Shown here: piece by piece, positions 7,183 through 15,107 of the stretch
How the letters are laid out: each line of letters opens with the position of its first letter
How positions within the stretch are numbered: the stretch's first letter is position 1
Assembly (NCBI GenBank): GCA_021770785.1
Contig: JAETQH010000034.1
Coordinates: forward strand, 1 to 46,253
DNA from: Lachnospiraceae bacterium
GTDB taxonomy: Bacteria > Bacillota > Clostridia > Lachnospirales > Lachnospiraceae
Length of the DNA stretch: 46,253 nucleotides
Reading direction: 5' to 3'
Translations under genes and position numbers: made by a program
Notes under the pieces: generated by a model
What the model was told of the DNA's origin: nothing
Database searches by the model: none
The model's input: only the letters and a program-made list of their open reading frames with translations

Positions 7183-8971
7183 ATTCGTTTACAAGTGTCA
7201 GACCTGAAATATCCGGATGTATGGTCATGGAGTAATTGGTGTAGTAGACTACAAAGCCCGGCGCACTGCCCCCCGGTTTCTTTACATTTTTTTTCTGGAG
7301 ATAATCAATCTCAATCTTATCATTTTCCCTGCCCTTCGAATAGTAGGCGGCAAGCTTCGCCGCTTCTTCGAAGGCACGGTCCGGCAGCTCCTCGTTATTG
7401 GCTTTCACAATGACATGGGAACCGGGCATTCCCTTGGCATGGAACCACCAGTCGTTTCCGGTGGCAAATTTAAAGGTCAGCTCATCGTTCTGGTAATTAT
7501 TTTTCCCGACATACATATGGTAGCCGTCAGAGGAAATATAGTGGAAGGGCTTGCTCTTGATTTTCACCTTTTTCCCGGAGTGTTTGCGCTTGATATAGCC
7601 GAACTCCGTCAGTTCCTCTTTAATCTGCACCAGGTCATCCTCCGTCAGGGCAATGTCTAAGGAGGTGGCAATACTTTCTAAGTGCTCGATTTCCATTCCG
7701 GTTTCCGTGATTAAATCCGTTAAAGCTTCATAGGTACGTTTCAGCTTGTTGTATTTATCAAAATATTTCTGGGCGTTTGCCTTGGCGTCTAAGGTGGAAT
7801 CCAAAGGGATGGTAATCATTTCGTTTGTGTAGTAATTTAACGCCTCTAACTCCTTTGCCCCCTCGGGCAGCCCGTAGCCGTAGGTGTGGATTAATTCGCC
7901 GTAAATCTTGTATTTATCACGTTTTTCCGTATCCTTTAATTGCTTTTCCTGTAACTGGTATTTTTTCCGGTTGCGGTCGAGGGCGGTGGAAACGATTTTC
8001 CGCAAATCCACGGATTTCTGGCGGATACGGGTGTAGACGTTTTTAGAGGCATAATAGCGCTCTAATACCTCGGAAATCGAGGAGTATTCCGTCATGCGGT
8101 AGGTTTCCGCCGTATCCCCGGAGGGAGTACAGATGGGGGCGGAATCCTGATCGGTGTATTCCGACAGCTTAAAGCAGGAAAATTCCACCGGCTCGCTGCC
8201 CCTGGTGATGATGTTGGGGCGGTAATTGTGGTTTTTTACGTCCTCCATCAGCCAGAGAAAATTATGGTATAAATGCTTCTTGCCGTCTGCGTCTAAGGAA
8301 TCCACCGCCATGTCTCCGTCCACGGAAGCCCGGAAGCAGATTTCATTGGCAATGACAGGGCTGATTCCGGTGAAGGAGGTATAAATTGCCCTGGCGATGG
8401 AGAGGGGCTTTTTCATGACAGTTTCCATAAATGTTTCTTCCGTTACTTCTAAGGGGTTAAGCCTGTCCCCCTGAGTGGCGGGAATGCAGTAGTCCCTGCC
8501 GGGAAGAACCTCCCTAAGGGAGCTCATCATGGAGGATACATGCTTGATACTGTCGATAATCATGCCCTCACCGTTACAGAAAATGATATTGCTGTGCTTT
8601 CCCATCAGTTCCACAATGAGGGTTTTGGTGCACAAATCCCCCAGCTCATCAAGGTGCTCAATTTCAAAATGGATAATACGCTCCATATGGGGCTGATAAA
8701 TTTTGGTAAGGCGCCCGTTGGCAATGTGTTTCCGCAGTACCATGCAGAAATTTGGTGCCGTCAGGGGGCTGGGTTTATTATTGTCTGTCAGGTACAAAAA
8801 GGGCAGGGAGGCGCTTGCGGACATGGCAAGGCGAAACTGTCCCCGGGGCCCCTTTAAGGTGAAAAGCAGCTCGTCATTTTCGGGCTGTGCAATTTTGCTG
8901 ATTTTGGTATTTAAGATGGTCTGGTTTAATTCGTAAACAAGATTGGAGATAACAAGTCCGTCGAAAGCCAT
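7181..8971 (-). CDS. rqcH: Rqc2/NFACT-family ribosome quality control protein RqcH
   Basis: RqcH binds stalled 50S-peptidyl-tRNA complexes and adds C-terminal alanine tails to the nascent chain to mark it for degradation; older annotations call it a fibronectin-binding protein. The 596-residue protein has the N-terminal NFACT-N domain (MAFDGLVISNLVYEL onward, including MGKHSNIIF), a central coiled-coil and helical region (about residues 290-440) and the NFACT-R domain with DWWFHAKGMPGSHVIVK near residue 505. Length and order match the family. It is monocistronic here, facing udk, and its strong purine-rich ribosome binding site (CGGAGG) is on the minus strand just before the ATG. Confidence 0.94.
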   Translation of the reverse strand: MAFDGLVISNLVYELNQTILNTKISKIAQPENDELLFTLKGPRGQFRLAMSASASLPFLYLTDNNKPSPLTAPNFCMVLRKHIANGRLTKIYQPHMERIIHFEIEHLDELGDLCTKTLIVELMGKHSNIIFCNGEGMIIDSIKHVSSMMSSLREVLPGRDYCIPATQGDRLNPLEVTEETFMETVMKKPLSIARAIYTSFTGISPVIANEICFRASVDGDMAVDSLDADGKKHLYHNFLWLMEDVKNHNYRPNIITRGSEPVEFSCFKLSEYTDQDSAPICTPSGDTAETYRMTEYSSISEVLERYYASKNVYTRIRQKSVDLRKIVSTALDRNRKKYQLQEKQLKDTEKRDKYKIYGELIHTYGYGLPEGAKELEALNYYTNEMITIPLDSTLDAKANAQKYFDKYNKLKRTYEALTDLITETGMEIEHLESIATSLDIALTEDDLVQIKEELTEFGYIKRKHSGKKVKIKSKPFHYISSDGYHMYVGKNNYQNDELTFKFATGNDWWFHAKGMPGSHVIVKANNEELPDRAFEEAAKLAAYYSKGRENDKIEIDYLQKKNVKKPGGSAPGFVVYYTNYSMTIHPDISGLTLVNE

Positions 8972-9000
8972 AAAAAAATCCTCCGTTATTTCTATAGTAG

Positions 9001-9031
9001 ATGCGCCGGAAAAGCAGGCGCATTTTTGTTT
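9001..9031 (+). terminator. Plus-strand terminator-like hairpin upstream of rqcH
   Basis: ATGCGCC (9001-9007) and GGCGCAT (9017-9023) pair around a 9-base loop and are followed by TTTTTGTTT on the plus strand. No plus-strand gene precedes it, so it would only stop antisense transcription through rqcH; on the minus strand it lies in the rqcH leader region. Confidence 0.45.
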
Positions 9032-9227
9032 ATGTCAACAGGTTTCATTATAGAGGATTTTTCACGTAAAAACAATGGTGTAATGGGCGGAAATATTACT
9101 TTACATTTTGGCAGCAAGAGCGTAAATTATAAATGTATGGTTTCGCGGTTAGAGGATGCTAACTGCGAGGCAAGAGAAAGGATGCCCGCAGGCAAAAGAA
9201 CGCAGGCATCGGAAAGGTAAGGTTATT

Positions 9228-11024
9228 ATGGCAAAAGAATTATTAAAACGAAGCGAGGTAAAGGAAGAGTTTACCTGGAATTTAAAAGATATGTATGTTT
9301 CCGATGAGGCATGGAAAAAGGAACTGGAAACAATACAGACCATGGTGGAGGAAATAGCGCAGTTTGAGGGAAAACTGACGGCTTCTGCGGCAAATCTGTT
9401 AAAGGCATTGGAGTTAAATGCGGCGGCAGGAGAAAAATTTGAACTGGCGGGAAACTATGCGGCACGGCTTCATGACGAAGACCAGAAAAATACCGCACAT
9501 CAGGCAATGTACCAGAAAATACTTGCGATGGACGCAGAGCTCAGCAGCAAAACCGCCTTTTTTGTGCCGGAAATTATAGCGACGGCTCCCGCTGTCCTAG
9601 AACAGTATTTTAAGGAATTGCCGGAATTAGAGCTTTACCGCAAACAGATTGCGGAAATCCAGCGCCTAAAGGAGCATACCTTATCTACGGAGCAGGAGAA
9701 AATGCTTGCCGGCGCAAAGGAAATGCAGGCACTGCCGGAGCAGGTATTTGCCATCATGAACAACGCAGATTTTTCTTTCCCGGAAATCAAAGATGAGAAC
9801 GGGGAAAATGTGCGGATTTCCCACGGAAACTTCATTCCGCTGTTAGAGAGTGCGGACCGCAGGGTGAGAAAGGACACCTTTACTGCTTTTTATCAGGTGT
9901 ACAGGCAGTATGCCAATACCCTGGCAGCCCTCTATAGCGGGCAGATAAAACAGTTGATTTTTGAGGCTTCCGCAAGAAAATATCCATCCACCTTAGAGGC
10001 AGCGGTAGATGCCAATCATGTGACTTCCTCCGTTTACCATAATTTGGTGGAGACGGTAAATAAAAATATGGATAAAATGCACCGCTATGTAAAACTACGC
10101 AAGAAATGCTTAGGGGTGGAGGAGCTCCATATGTACGACGTATACACGCCGATGATTGCAGACGCTGCCAAAAAGATTTCCTTTGAAGAGGCAAAGGAGA
10201 CGGTGTTAAAAGCATTGGCTCCTCTGGGGGAGGATTACGTGGCAAAGGTAAAAGAGGGCTTTGAGAACCGCTGGATTGACGTTTACGAGAATGAAGGAAA
10301 ACGCAGCGGCGCTTATTCTGCAGGGGCATTTGGTGTTCACCCCTACGTGTTGTTAAACCACAACGATACCTTAGACAATATGTTTACCTTAGCCCATGAG
10401 ATGGGGCACGCTATGCACTCTTACTATTCTAACTCCACCCAGCCTTATATTTATTCCCAGTATAAGATTTTTGTGGCGGAAGTGGCATCCACCTGCAATG
10501 AGATTCTCCTGATGGAATATCTCCTGAAAAATACCACGGATAAAAAAGAGCGCGCTTACCTGTTGAATCATTACTTAGACAGCTTTAAGGGTACCGTCTA
10601 CCGCCAGACCATGTTTGCGGAGTTTGAAATGCGTACCAATCGGATGGTGGAAGAGGGAGAGAGCTTGACAGCGGAGAACTTAAATGCCCTTTACCATGAG
10701 TTAAACAGCACTTATTACGGGCCGGATATGGTATCAGACGAGGAAATCTCTTATGAATGGGCGCGAATTCCCCATTTTTACTATAATTTCTATGTGTACC
10801 AGTATGCCACAGGCTTTTCGTCCGCAGTAGCCCTTGCCCATGGTATCTTAAAAGAGGGTGCTCCGGCGTTGGAACGTTATAAAAAATTCCTTTCCGGCGG
10901 CTGCTCCGAGTCTCCGGTGGAACTGCTTAAGATGGCAGGGGTCAACTTAGAGACGCCGCAGCCGATTCAGGAGGCGTTAGATGTCTTTGGGGAGATTTTA
11001 GACGAAATCGAGACATTGGTGTAA
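9228..11024 (+). CDS. pepF: Oligoendopeptidase F (M3 family metallopeptidase)
   Basis: PepF is a cytosolic zinc peptidase that trims oligopeptides of roughly 7-17 residues. The predicted 598-residue protein matches the usual length of about 600. The M3 zinc motif HEMGH is at His390-Glu391-His394, inside LAHEMGHAMHSYYSN, and the downstream glutamate ligand is expected in FVAEVASTCNEILL. The N-terminal MAKELLKRSEVKEEFTWNL is the standard family opening, so ATG 9228 is preferred over an in-frame ATG at 9156 that would add 24 atypical basic residues. The gene appears to stand alone and may be ended by the dyad at 11038-11096. Confidence 0.95.
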   Translation: MAKELLKRSEVKEEFTWNLKDMYVSDEAWKKELETIQTMVEEIAQFEGKLTASAANLLKALELNAAAGEKFELAGNYAARLHDEDQKNTAHQAMYQKILAMDAELSSKTAFFVPEIIATAPAVLEQYFKELPELELYRKQIAEIQRLKEHTLSTEQEKMLAGAKEMQALPEQVFAIMNNADFSFPEIKDENGENVRISHGNFIPLLESADRRVRKDTFTAFYQVYRQYANTLAALYSGQIKQLIFEASARKYPSTLEAAVDANHVTSSVYHNLVETVNKNMDKMHRYVKLRKKCLGVEELHMYDVYTPMIADAAKKISFEEAKETVLKALAPLGEDYVAKVKEGFENRWIDVYENEGKRSGAYSAGAFGVHPYVLLNHNDTLDNMFTLAHEMGHAMHSYYSNSTQPYIYSQYKIFVAEVASTCNEILLMEYLLKNTTDKKERAYLLNHYLDSFKGTVYRQTMFAEFEMRTNRMVEEGESLTAENLNALYHELNSTYYGPDMVSDEEISYEWARIPHFYYNFYVYQYATGFSSAVALAHGILKEGAPALERYKKFLSGGCSESPVELLKMAGVNLETPQPIQEALDVFGEILDEIETLV

Positions 11025-11031
11025 AATCACA

Positions 11032-11060
11032 TTGACAAAACAGGTCGATAGGTATAGACT
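11032..11060 (+). promoter_or_regulatory. Promoter of the M56 peptidase-BlaI operon
   Basis: TTGACA (11032-11037), a 17-base spacer and TAGACT (11055-11060) form a plausible sigmaA promoter that begins 8 bases after the pepF stop. It is embedded in the left arm of a large dyad, the expected place for an operator of the downstream BlaI-type repressor. Confidence 0.6.
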
Positions 11061-11096
11061 AAAAGCAGAAAGAGGTCTATAACTATCGACCTGTTT
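11038..11096. promoter_or_regulatory. Large dyad overlapping the promoter, candidate BlaI-type operator and/or pepF terminator
   Basis: AAACAGGTCGATAG (11038-11051) and CTATCGACCTGTTT (11083-11096) are perfect inverted repeats. Just inside, TATAGAC and GTCTATA continue the symmetry, so the arms total about 22 bp around a loop of about 12. It overlaps the -10 of the promoter. A BlaI-type dimer could use the dyad, or, as RNA, it could terminate pepF since CTGTTTGGCTTTT follows. Confidence 0.6.
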
Positions 11097-11108
11097 GGCT
11101 TTTGCACA

Positions 11109-11185
11109 GCCCCATGCAGAGGAAGTATGCCGCTGAGGCGGCGCATGGGGCGTGCGGCGAGTAGGGAAAAATTCTTCCCTACTCG
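11109..11185 (+). promoter_or_regulatory. Structured 5' leader of the M56 operon
   Basis: Two strong structures lie between the promoter and the first gene. One is a 9-bp stem GCCCCATGC(11109-11117)/GCATGGGGC(11143-11151) enclosing GCCGC-TGAG-GCGGC (11129-11142). The other is a perfect 11-bp hairpin CGAGTAGGGAA(11158-11168)/TTCCCTACTCG(11175-11185). No U tract follows the last hairpin, so it is not a standard terminator. Confidence 0.6.
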
Positions 11186-11246
11186 ATTAAAAGAATCAGG
11201 TCAAAGAAGAGGGAAAAGTAATCGATGATGTGAAAGGGGGAAAAGA

Positions 11247-13130
11247 ATGGGAATGTATTTATTTGAACTGGTAAAGCAGATGGCGTTTAACGCAGCCTTT
11301 GTCATTTTGATTGTGCTTTGCTGCAGGGGAATTTTGAGCAGGCTGCCAAGGATGTATTCTTATGTATTGTGGCTGGTGGTGGCGCTTCGGCTGCTCTGCC
11401 CGGTCATGCTGCCGTCGGATATGAGCATATTCGGGTTGTTAGGGCAGGCAGACAATGCAGTGGTGCAGCAGGTTCGTCCGGTGATAGAGGACAGGGCAAA
11501 AAATGACGGGACAATGTTGCAGAAAGAGCAGGCTGCCGGAAAAACGTCTGCGGAAATAGGGCAGTCTGCAGTGCCGGAAAAGAAGGAGACAGGAAAACTG
11601 CTGTTGTTTTACGGCTGGGTGGCAGGTATGGCAGCCTTCGGTGCATACGGTTTTGCAGCAAACCTGATTTTAAAGGAGAAACTGAAATATGCCACAAAGC
11701 TGGAAGAAAAATCAGCCGCATATGAAAATGAAGGAAGGCGGAAGGTGAAAATCTATGAGAGCGGCGCCATCAAATCGCCCTTTGTATATGGAATCGTGAT
11801 GCCTAAGATTTATCTTCCTTACCATTTGACAGAGCAGGAGCAGGAGTATATTTTAGCCCATGAGCAGTATCATATCAGAAGGAAGGATTACCTGGTAAAG
11901 GCTCTGGCATATCTGCTGCTCTGTGTGTACTGGTTCCATCCGCTGGTGTGGCTTTCCTATTATCTGATGAACCGTGATATGGAAATCAGCTGTGATGAAG
12001 CTGTGATGAGGGGGAAAAGCGATGCGGACAGGGAAGATTATGCGGCGTTGCTGCTATCCTTTGCTGCCGGAAAAAGGGAACATCTTTTTGCCCCCATTTC
12101 CTTCGGGGAAAACAGTATCAAACAGAGAGTGCACTATATTTTGCAGGAAAAAAGAAGGGTATTTGCGGGAAGCTTTCTTGCGGTGGCAGTGATTGCCTTT
12201 GCGGCGGTAATCTGCCTGACAGACGCAGATACTTCCACGGAAATTTCCACGGAAATTTCCACGGATATTTCCACGGAAATTTCCGTGGATACAGCAGAGA
12301 GCGGCGGGATAGCTTCAAAAGAAGCGCAGCATTTATATGAAAACCGCAACCCTTATGTGGGGGATGCCTCCGCTAACGGGGCTCTGCTGACGGCGATAGA
12401 TGAGGTCTGTGGGATGGAGTTTTCAGAAAAGTTTTTTCTTACCACTGAACTGCAGACAGACCAGGAGCCCTACGCATTTATCATGCACTTAACCCCGGCA
12501 GAGGGACAGCAATACCTGAACCTGACGGAGGGGGAGGAGGCAAATATGTGGACACGTGCTGTTCTGTTCCTTGCCCTGACGGAGAACTGCGGTGAAGTGC
12601 AGTGGGACTACGAGACGGAGGAAGGTCTGCTTACCTCTTTTATACGTGTAGAGGACGTACCGGTGGAAGAGGGGATATCAGATGTAAAGGAATATGGCAC
12701 TTCCCCGGAGATGTTGGATAAGCTGCTGGCGAGACTGACGGTGGAAACACCCGAAGGGGAAAAACCGGGAAACGGCAGGCAGGGGACTGCGGAAAAAGAG
12801 ACGGAGACAGAGCCGGAGTGGGTAAAGATTACTCTGAGTGACGGAACGACGGGATATGTGAAACAGGAATATTTGAGTGAGGAAAATCCGGGAGTCGGAT
12901 GGTTGGAAATTCAGTTAGAGGACGGAACGACGGGATATGTGAAACAGGAATATCTTGGAAACGAGAAGTTGGAAATCCCGTTAAAGGACGAAACGCTAGA
13001 AGACACGGAAAAGGAAGAGTTATATAAAGAATATCTGCGGAAGTTAGAAGCTATAAAAAGGCATCAGGAAGAGTTAGAACAGGAGCGGAAAAATCTTGAG
13101 GCACAGGTTGAAAATGCTGCCAATCAGTAA
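11247..13130 (+). CDS. M56 family (BlaR1/MecR1-like) membrane metallopeptidase
   Basis: This 627-residue protein is a BlaR1-type sensor protease without a penicillin-binding domain. The N-terminal half has membrane helices near residues 12-55 and 117-142 and the zinc motif HEQYH (His205-His209) in ILAHEQYHIRRKDY, followed by a helix and NRDMEISCDEAV with a likely third ligand. One more membrane helix lies near residues 310-327. Outside it comes a TEIS tetrapeptide repeat, a region resembling DUF4825 (NPYVGDASANGALL, about 350-460) and two copies of an SDGTTGYVKQEYL-like unit, then a Glu/Lys-rich coiled coil. The gene is followed by a BlaI-like repressor, which such proteases normally cleave. 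The signal sensed is unknown. Confidence 0.88.
   Translation: MGMYLFELVKQMAFNAAFVILIVLCCRGILSRLPRMYSYVLWLVVALRLLCPVMLPSDMSIFGLLGQADNAVVQQVRPVIEDRAKNDGTMLQKEQAAGKTSAEIGQSAVPEKKETGKLLLFYGWVAGMAAFGAYGFAANLILKEKLKYATKLEEKSAAYENEGRRKVKIYESGAIKSPFVYGIVMPKIYLPYHLTEQEQEYILAHEQYHIRRKDYLVKALAYLLLCVYWFHPLVWLSYYLMNRDMEISCDEAVMRGKSDADREDYAALLLSFAAGKREHLFAPISFGENSIKQRVHYILQEKRRVFAGSFLAVAVIAFAAVICLTDADTSTEISTEISTDISTEISVDTAESGGIASKEAQHLYENRNPYVGDASANGALLTAIDEVCGMEFSEKFFLTTELQTDQEPYAFIMHLTPAEGQQYLNLTEGEEANMWTRAVLFLALTENCGEVQWDYETEEGLLTSFIRVEDVPVEEGISDVKEYGTSPEMLDKLLARLTVETPEGEKPGNGRQGTAEKETETEPEWVKITLSDGTTGYVKQEYLSEENPGVGWLEIQLEDGTTGYVKQEYLGNEKLEIPLKDETLEDTEKEELYKEYLRKLEAIKRHQEELEQERKNLEAQVENAANQ
12232..12289 (+). 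repeat. 12-bp coding minisatellite in the M56 gene
   Basis: About five tandem copies of a 12-base unit close to AAATTTCCACGG encode the repeat TEIS/TDIS right after a membrane helix. The near-identity of copies suggests a length-variable linker. Confidence 0.9.
12840..12953 (+). repeat. Duplicated segment in the M56 gene (period 81)
   Basis: A 33-base stretch encoding DGTTGYVKQEY is identical at 12840-12872 and 12921-12953. It gives two SH3-like or cell-wall-binding-like units and shows a recent intragenic duplication. Confidence 0.9.
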
Positions 13131-13175
13131 TTTCAGGTTTGATTGGGCAAAGAATGCGTGCATATGGAGGAAACT

Positions 13176-13541
13176 ATGGAAGATTTAAAATTATGTGACA
13201 GTGATTATAAATTTATGATGATTGTGTGGGAACATGCCCCGGTGAGTTCCGGCGGGTTGGTAAAGCTTTGCAGCGAGGAGCTGGGCTGGAAAAAATCCAC
13301 CACCTACACCGTGATAAAAAAGCTGTGTGAACGGGGCTTTATCTGCAATGAAAAGGCTACCGTTTCCGTGCTGGTGGAAAAGGAGCAGTGCCAGAGAGTG
13401 GAATCCGATTACTTTATTGAGCGTACCTTTGGCGGCTCCCTGCCCCGGTTTATCGCTGCTTTTTTGGGGGACGGAAAACAGCTTTCCGAGGAAGAAGCGG
13501 AAGAAATCAAGGAGATGATTGACGCCCACAGAAAAAAGTAA
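13176..13541 (+). CDS. BlaI/MecI/CopY family transcriptional repressor
   Basis: This 121-residue winged-helix protein is of the BlaI type, a dimeric repressor inactivated by cleavage by its partner M56 protease. The DNA-binding part includes SDYKFMMIVWEHAPVSSGGLVK and KKSTTYTVIKKLCERGFI, which align with the family's recognition helix and wing. The C-terminal half is the helical dimerisation part. Start: the frame is open from a TTG at 13143, but ATG 13176 has GGAGG five bases upstream and gives the usual family length. It lies 45 bases after the peptidase gene, forming a sensor-repressor pair in reversed order compared with some bla operons. The likely operator is the dyad at 11038-11096. 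Confidence 0.9.
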   Translation: MEDLKLCDSDYKFMMIVWEHAPVSSGGLVKLCSEELGWKKSTTYTVIKKLCERGFICNEKATVSVLVEKEQCQRVESDYFIERTFGGSLPRFIAAFLGDGKQLSEEEAEEIKEMIDAHRKK

Positions 13542-13610
13542 AAATGGGGAAAATAGAGAACGGACAGAAAAATTAGATAGAGCGCTTCGCAGTTCTTGAT
13601 TTGAATAAAA

Positions 13611-13649
13611 TTAAAGATTGACTTTAATAATATTAAATGTTATCTTTAA
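13611..13649 (+). promoter_or_regulatory. Promoter with nested dyads before the DUF2089 gene
   Basis: TTGACT (13618-13623), 17 bases and TATCTT (13641-13646) resemble a sigmaA promoter. It is bracketed by TTAAAGAT (13611-13618) and ATCTTTAA (13642-13649), and the spacer contains TTTAAT-AAT-ATTAAA. The symmetry suggests a repressor site, possibly used by the regulator encoded downstream. The 257-base gap 13542-13798 holds nothing else I recognise. Confidence 0.55.
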
Positions 13650-13798
13650 TTATATTCCAGTGCCAAGGTTATTTTGATGGGACTAGGGCTGCGGGGTGCT
13701 TTCTTTTTTTCCGGGAAGTAAAGACTGCCTAAAGGGGCTGTCAGTACGGTACAATGCATCCGGCACGGAAAATTTTAACAGAGAAGGAGAGGGAGATT

Positions 13799-14107
13799 AT
13801 GGCAATTGACCGGATTCCCGACTGGATGCGGGAGTTGGAGGAGGAGGATGTACAGTTCATCAAAAAATTTGTGCTTGCCTCCGGTTCACTGAAAGAAATC
13901 GCTGCTTTATATGGGGTGACATATCCCACGGTACGGCTCCGCCTTGACCGCCTGATTGAGAAAATTAAAATGGGGGAGAAAGAGGAACGGCAGCCCTATG
14001 TGGATTTAATTAAGCGGCTGGTGGTCAATGACAAAATTGATTTCGACACGGCAAAGCTTTTGATTACGGAGTATAAGAAGGAAAAAGGGGGAAATGCAGA
14101 TGAATAG
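13799..14107 (+). CDS. DUF2089-family small helix-turn-helix protein
   Basis: This 102-residue protein resembles DUF2089 proteins, which carry a sigma-70 region 4/HTH-like segment. The line IPDWMRELEEEDVQFIKKFV, followed by ASGSLKEIAALYGVTYPTVR, is typical, with a recognisable helix-turn-helix at about residues 35-58. The start is ATG 13799 because AAGGAGAGGGA lies just before it; an in-frame ATG at 13754 has no such site. It overlaps the next gene, a membrane protein, by 8 bases, so the two are probably co-translated. A function in sensing envelope state is a guess; a regulator is likely but unproven. Confidence 0.85.
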   Translation: MAIDRIPDWMRELEEEDVQFIKKFVLASGSLKEIAALYGVTYPTVRLRLDRLIEKIKMGEKEERQPYVDLIKRLVVNDKIDFDTAKLLITEYKKEKGGNADE

Positions 14108-14681
14108 TTCGTTTTGGATATTGGTTTTCGGGGGAGTGTTTTTCATAGCAACCGTCATATTGCAGGTATATCTCTCTAAAAGAAAATCGAAAGTACCGGG
14201 GCTGGTACTGCCTGTTCTCACATTTCTTATAGCCGTGTTTGCTGCCGCGGAAGTCATTCTGGCAGGCGTCATGTATGGAGGGATAAAGGAACAGGTGCAG
14301 AATGTTGAGGTTCAGAATGAAGAAGCCGTCATTCAAAATGAAGAGGCTGTCCTTGCGTATGAGGAGGCCGTAGACGGAAGCGATATCCCTGGGACAGACA
14401 GTAATGATGATACCACTTATATCGTGGAGGATAACAGCAGCTTCATAAGCGGCAATACAGGAAACGGCGGGAACAACACAGCGGATTTTTATCCCCCCGG
14501 GGAAGAAAAAACGGGCGGCAGCATAGCGCAGTTTATTTCGGTGGGAGTGGTCACATTTTTTGTTTATAATCTTCCTACCTTGCTGTACGGAGGCATCTAT
14601 ATTTTCTTCCGGAAAAGAAAATATAAGGCAGAGGGCGGGAAAAACAGCGCCGTGGACAAGATGAAAATTCAGGATTTATAA
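14100..14681 (+). CDS. Membrane protein of unknown function, partner of the DUF2089 regulator
   Basis: I do not recognise this 193-residue protein. It has two N-terminal hydrophobic segments (about residues 4-22 and 35-60), a middle region rich in Glu/Asp/Asn with repeats of the form QNEEAV, a Gly/Asn-rich stretch and a third hydrophobic segment (about 145-170) followed by a basic tail. Of two starts, ATG 14100 is favoured because GGGGG is then about 8 bases upstream; ATG 14094 would be too close. It overlaps the DUF2089 gene, suggesting that the two products work together. Confidence 0.75.
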   Translation: MNSSFWILVFGGVFFIATVILQVYLSKRKSKVPGLVLPVLTFLIAVFAAAEVILAGVMYGGIKEQVQNVEVQNEEAVIQNEEAVLAYEEAVDGSDIPGTDSNDDTTYIVEDNSSFISGNTGNGGNNTADFYPPGEEKTGGSIAQFISVGVVTFFVYNLPTLLYGGIYIFFRKRKYKAEGGKNSAVDKMKIQDL

Positions 14682-14823
14682 AAAACTGCATATCTTTGGG
14701 AAAAATCGGGCATAAGATATCTATAGAATTTTCTGCCTTCCCCCGGAAAAGAGGAATATCGTTTGTTTACCGCAAAGAAACGGTAGGCGGAAGGAGAGGG
14801 CAGATGGAAAAGAGGAATCTTTC

Positions 14824-15048
14824 ATGAAAAAAATAGATGTATTAATCAATGCTCCGGAAAAGGCAGTCAGACTTTGCGAAATTTTAAGCAATCACACCGG
14901 TCCCTTTGATCTGGCAAAGGGCAACTATACCGTAGACGGAAAATCTATTCTCGGAATCTGCAGTATGGATTTATCGGTCCCGCTGACATTGACCGTATAT
15001 GATGAACAGGATTTTGCAGAGGAAGAAATCAGGGAATTTGTGGTATAA
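14824..15048 (+). CDS. HPr-family protein lacking the active-site histidine
   Basis: The 74-residue protein has the HPr-like fold pattern: NYTVDGKSILGICSMDLS aligns with the regulatory serine region of HPr, placing Ser41 at the equivalent of Ser46. The N-terminal segment where HPr has the phospho-accepting His15 (GLHARPA) reads APEKAVRL, with no histidine. It is therefore unlikely to carry phosphate in the PTS and is closer in logic to Crh, a regulatory HPr homologue. GAGG lies upstream of the ATG. It stands alone between the membrane protein gene and a minus-strand gene. Regulatory function is inference. Confidence 0.82.
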   Translation: MKKIDVLINAPEKAVRLCEILSNHTGPFDLAKGNYTVDGKSILGICSMDLSVPLTLTVYDEQDFAEEEIREFVV

Positions 15049-15070
15049 AAAGAAAAGACAGAAGGAGATT

Positions 15071-15107
15071 CAGGGGAACGGGAAGCTGTTCCCCTGAAAA
15101 GGTTTTT
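15071..15107. terminator. Hairpin between the HPr-like gene and the convergent minus-strand gene
   Basis: CAGGGGAAC (15071-15079) and GTTCCCCTG (15088-15096) form a perfect 9-bp stem with an 8-base loop; AAAAGGTTTTT follows. The position between convergent genes fits a terminator, although the T run is six bases from the stem. Confidence 0.6.

Noticed and set aside
9156..9227. N-terminal extension of PepF from ATG 9156
   Set aside because: The added 24 residues are basic and unlike the family; the standard N-terminus begins at 9228.
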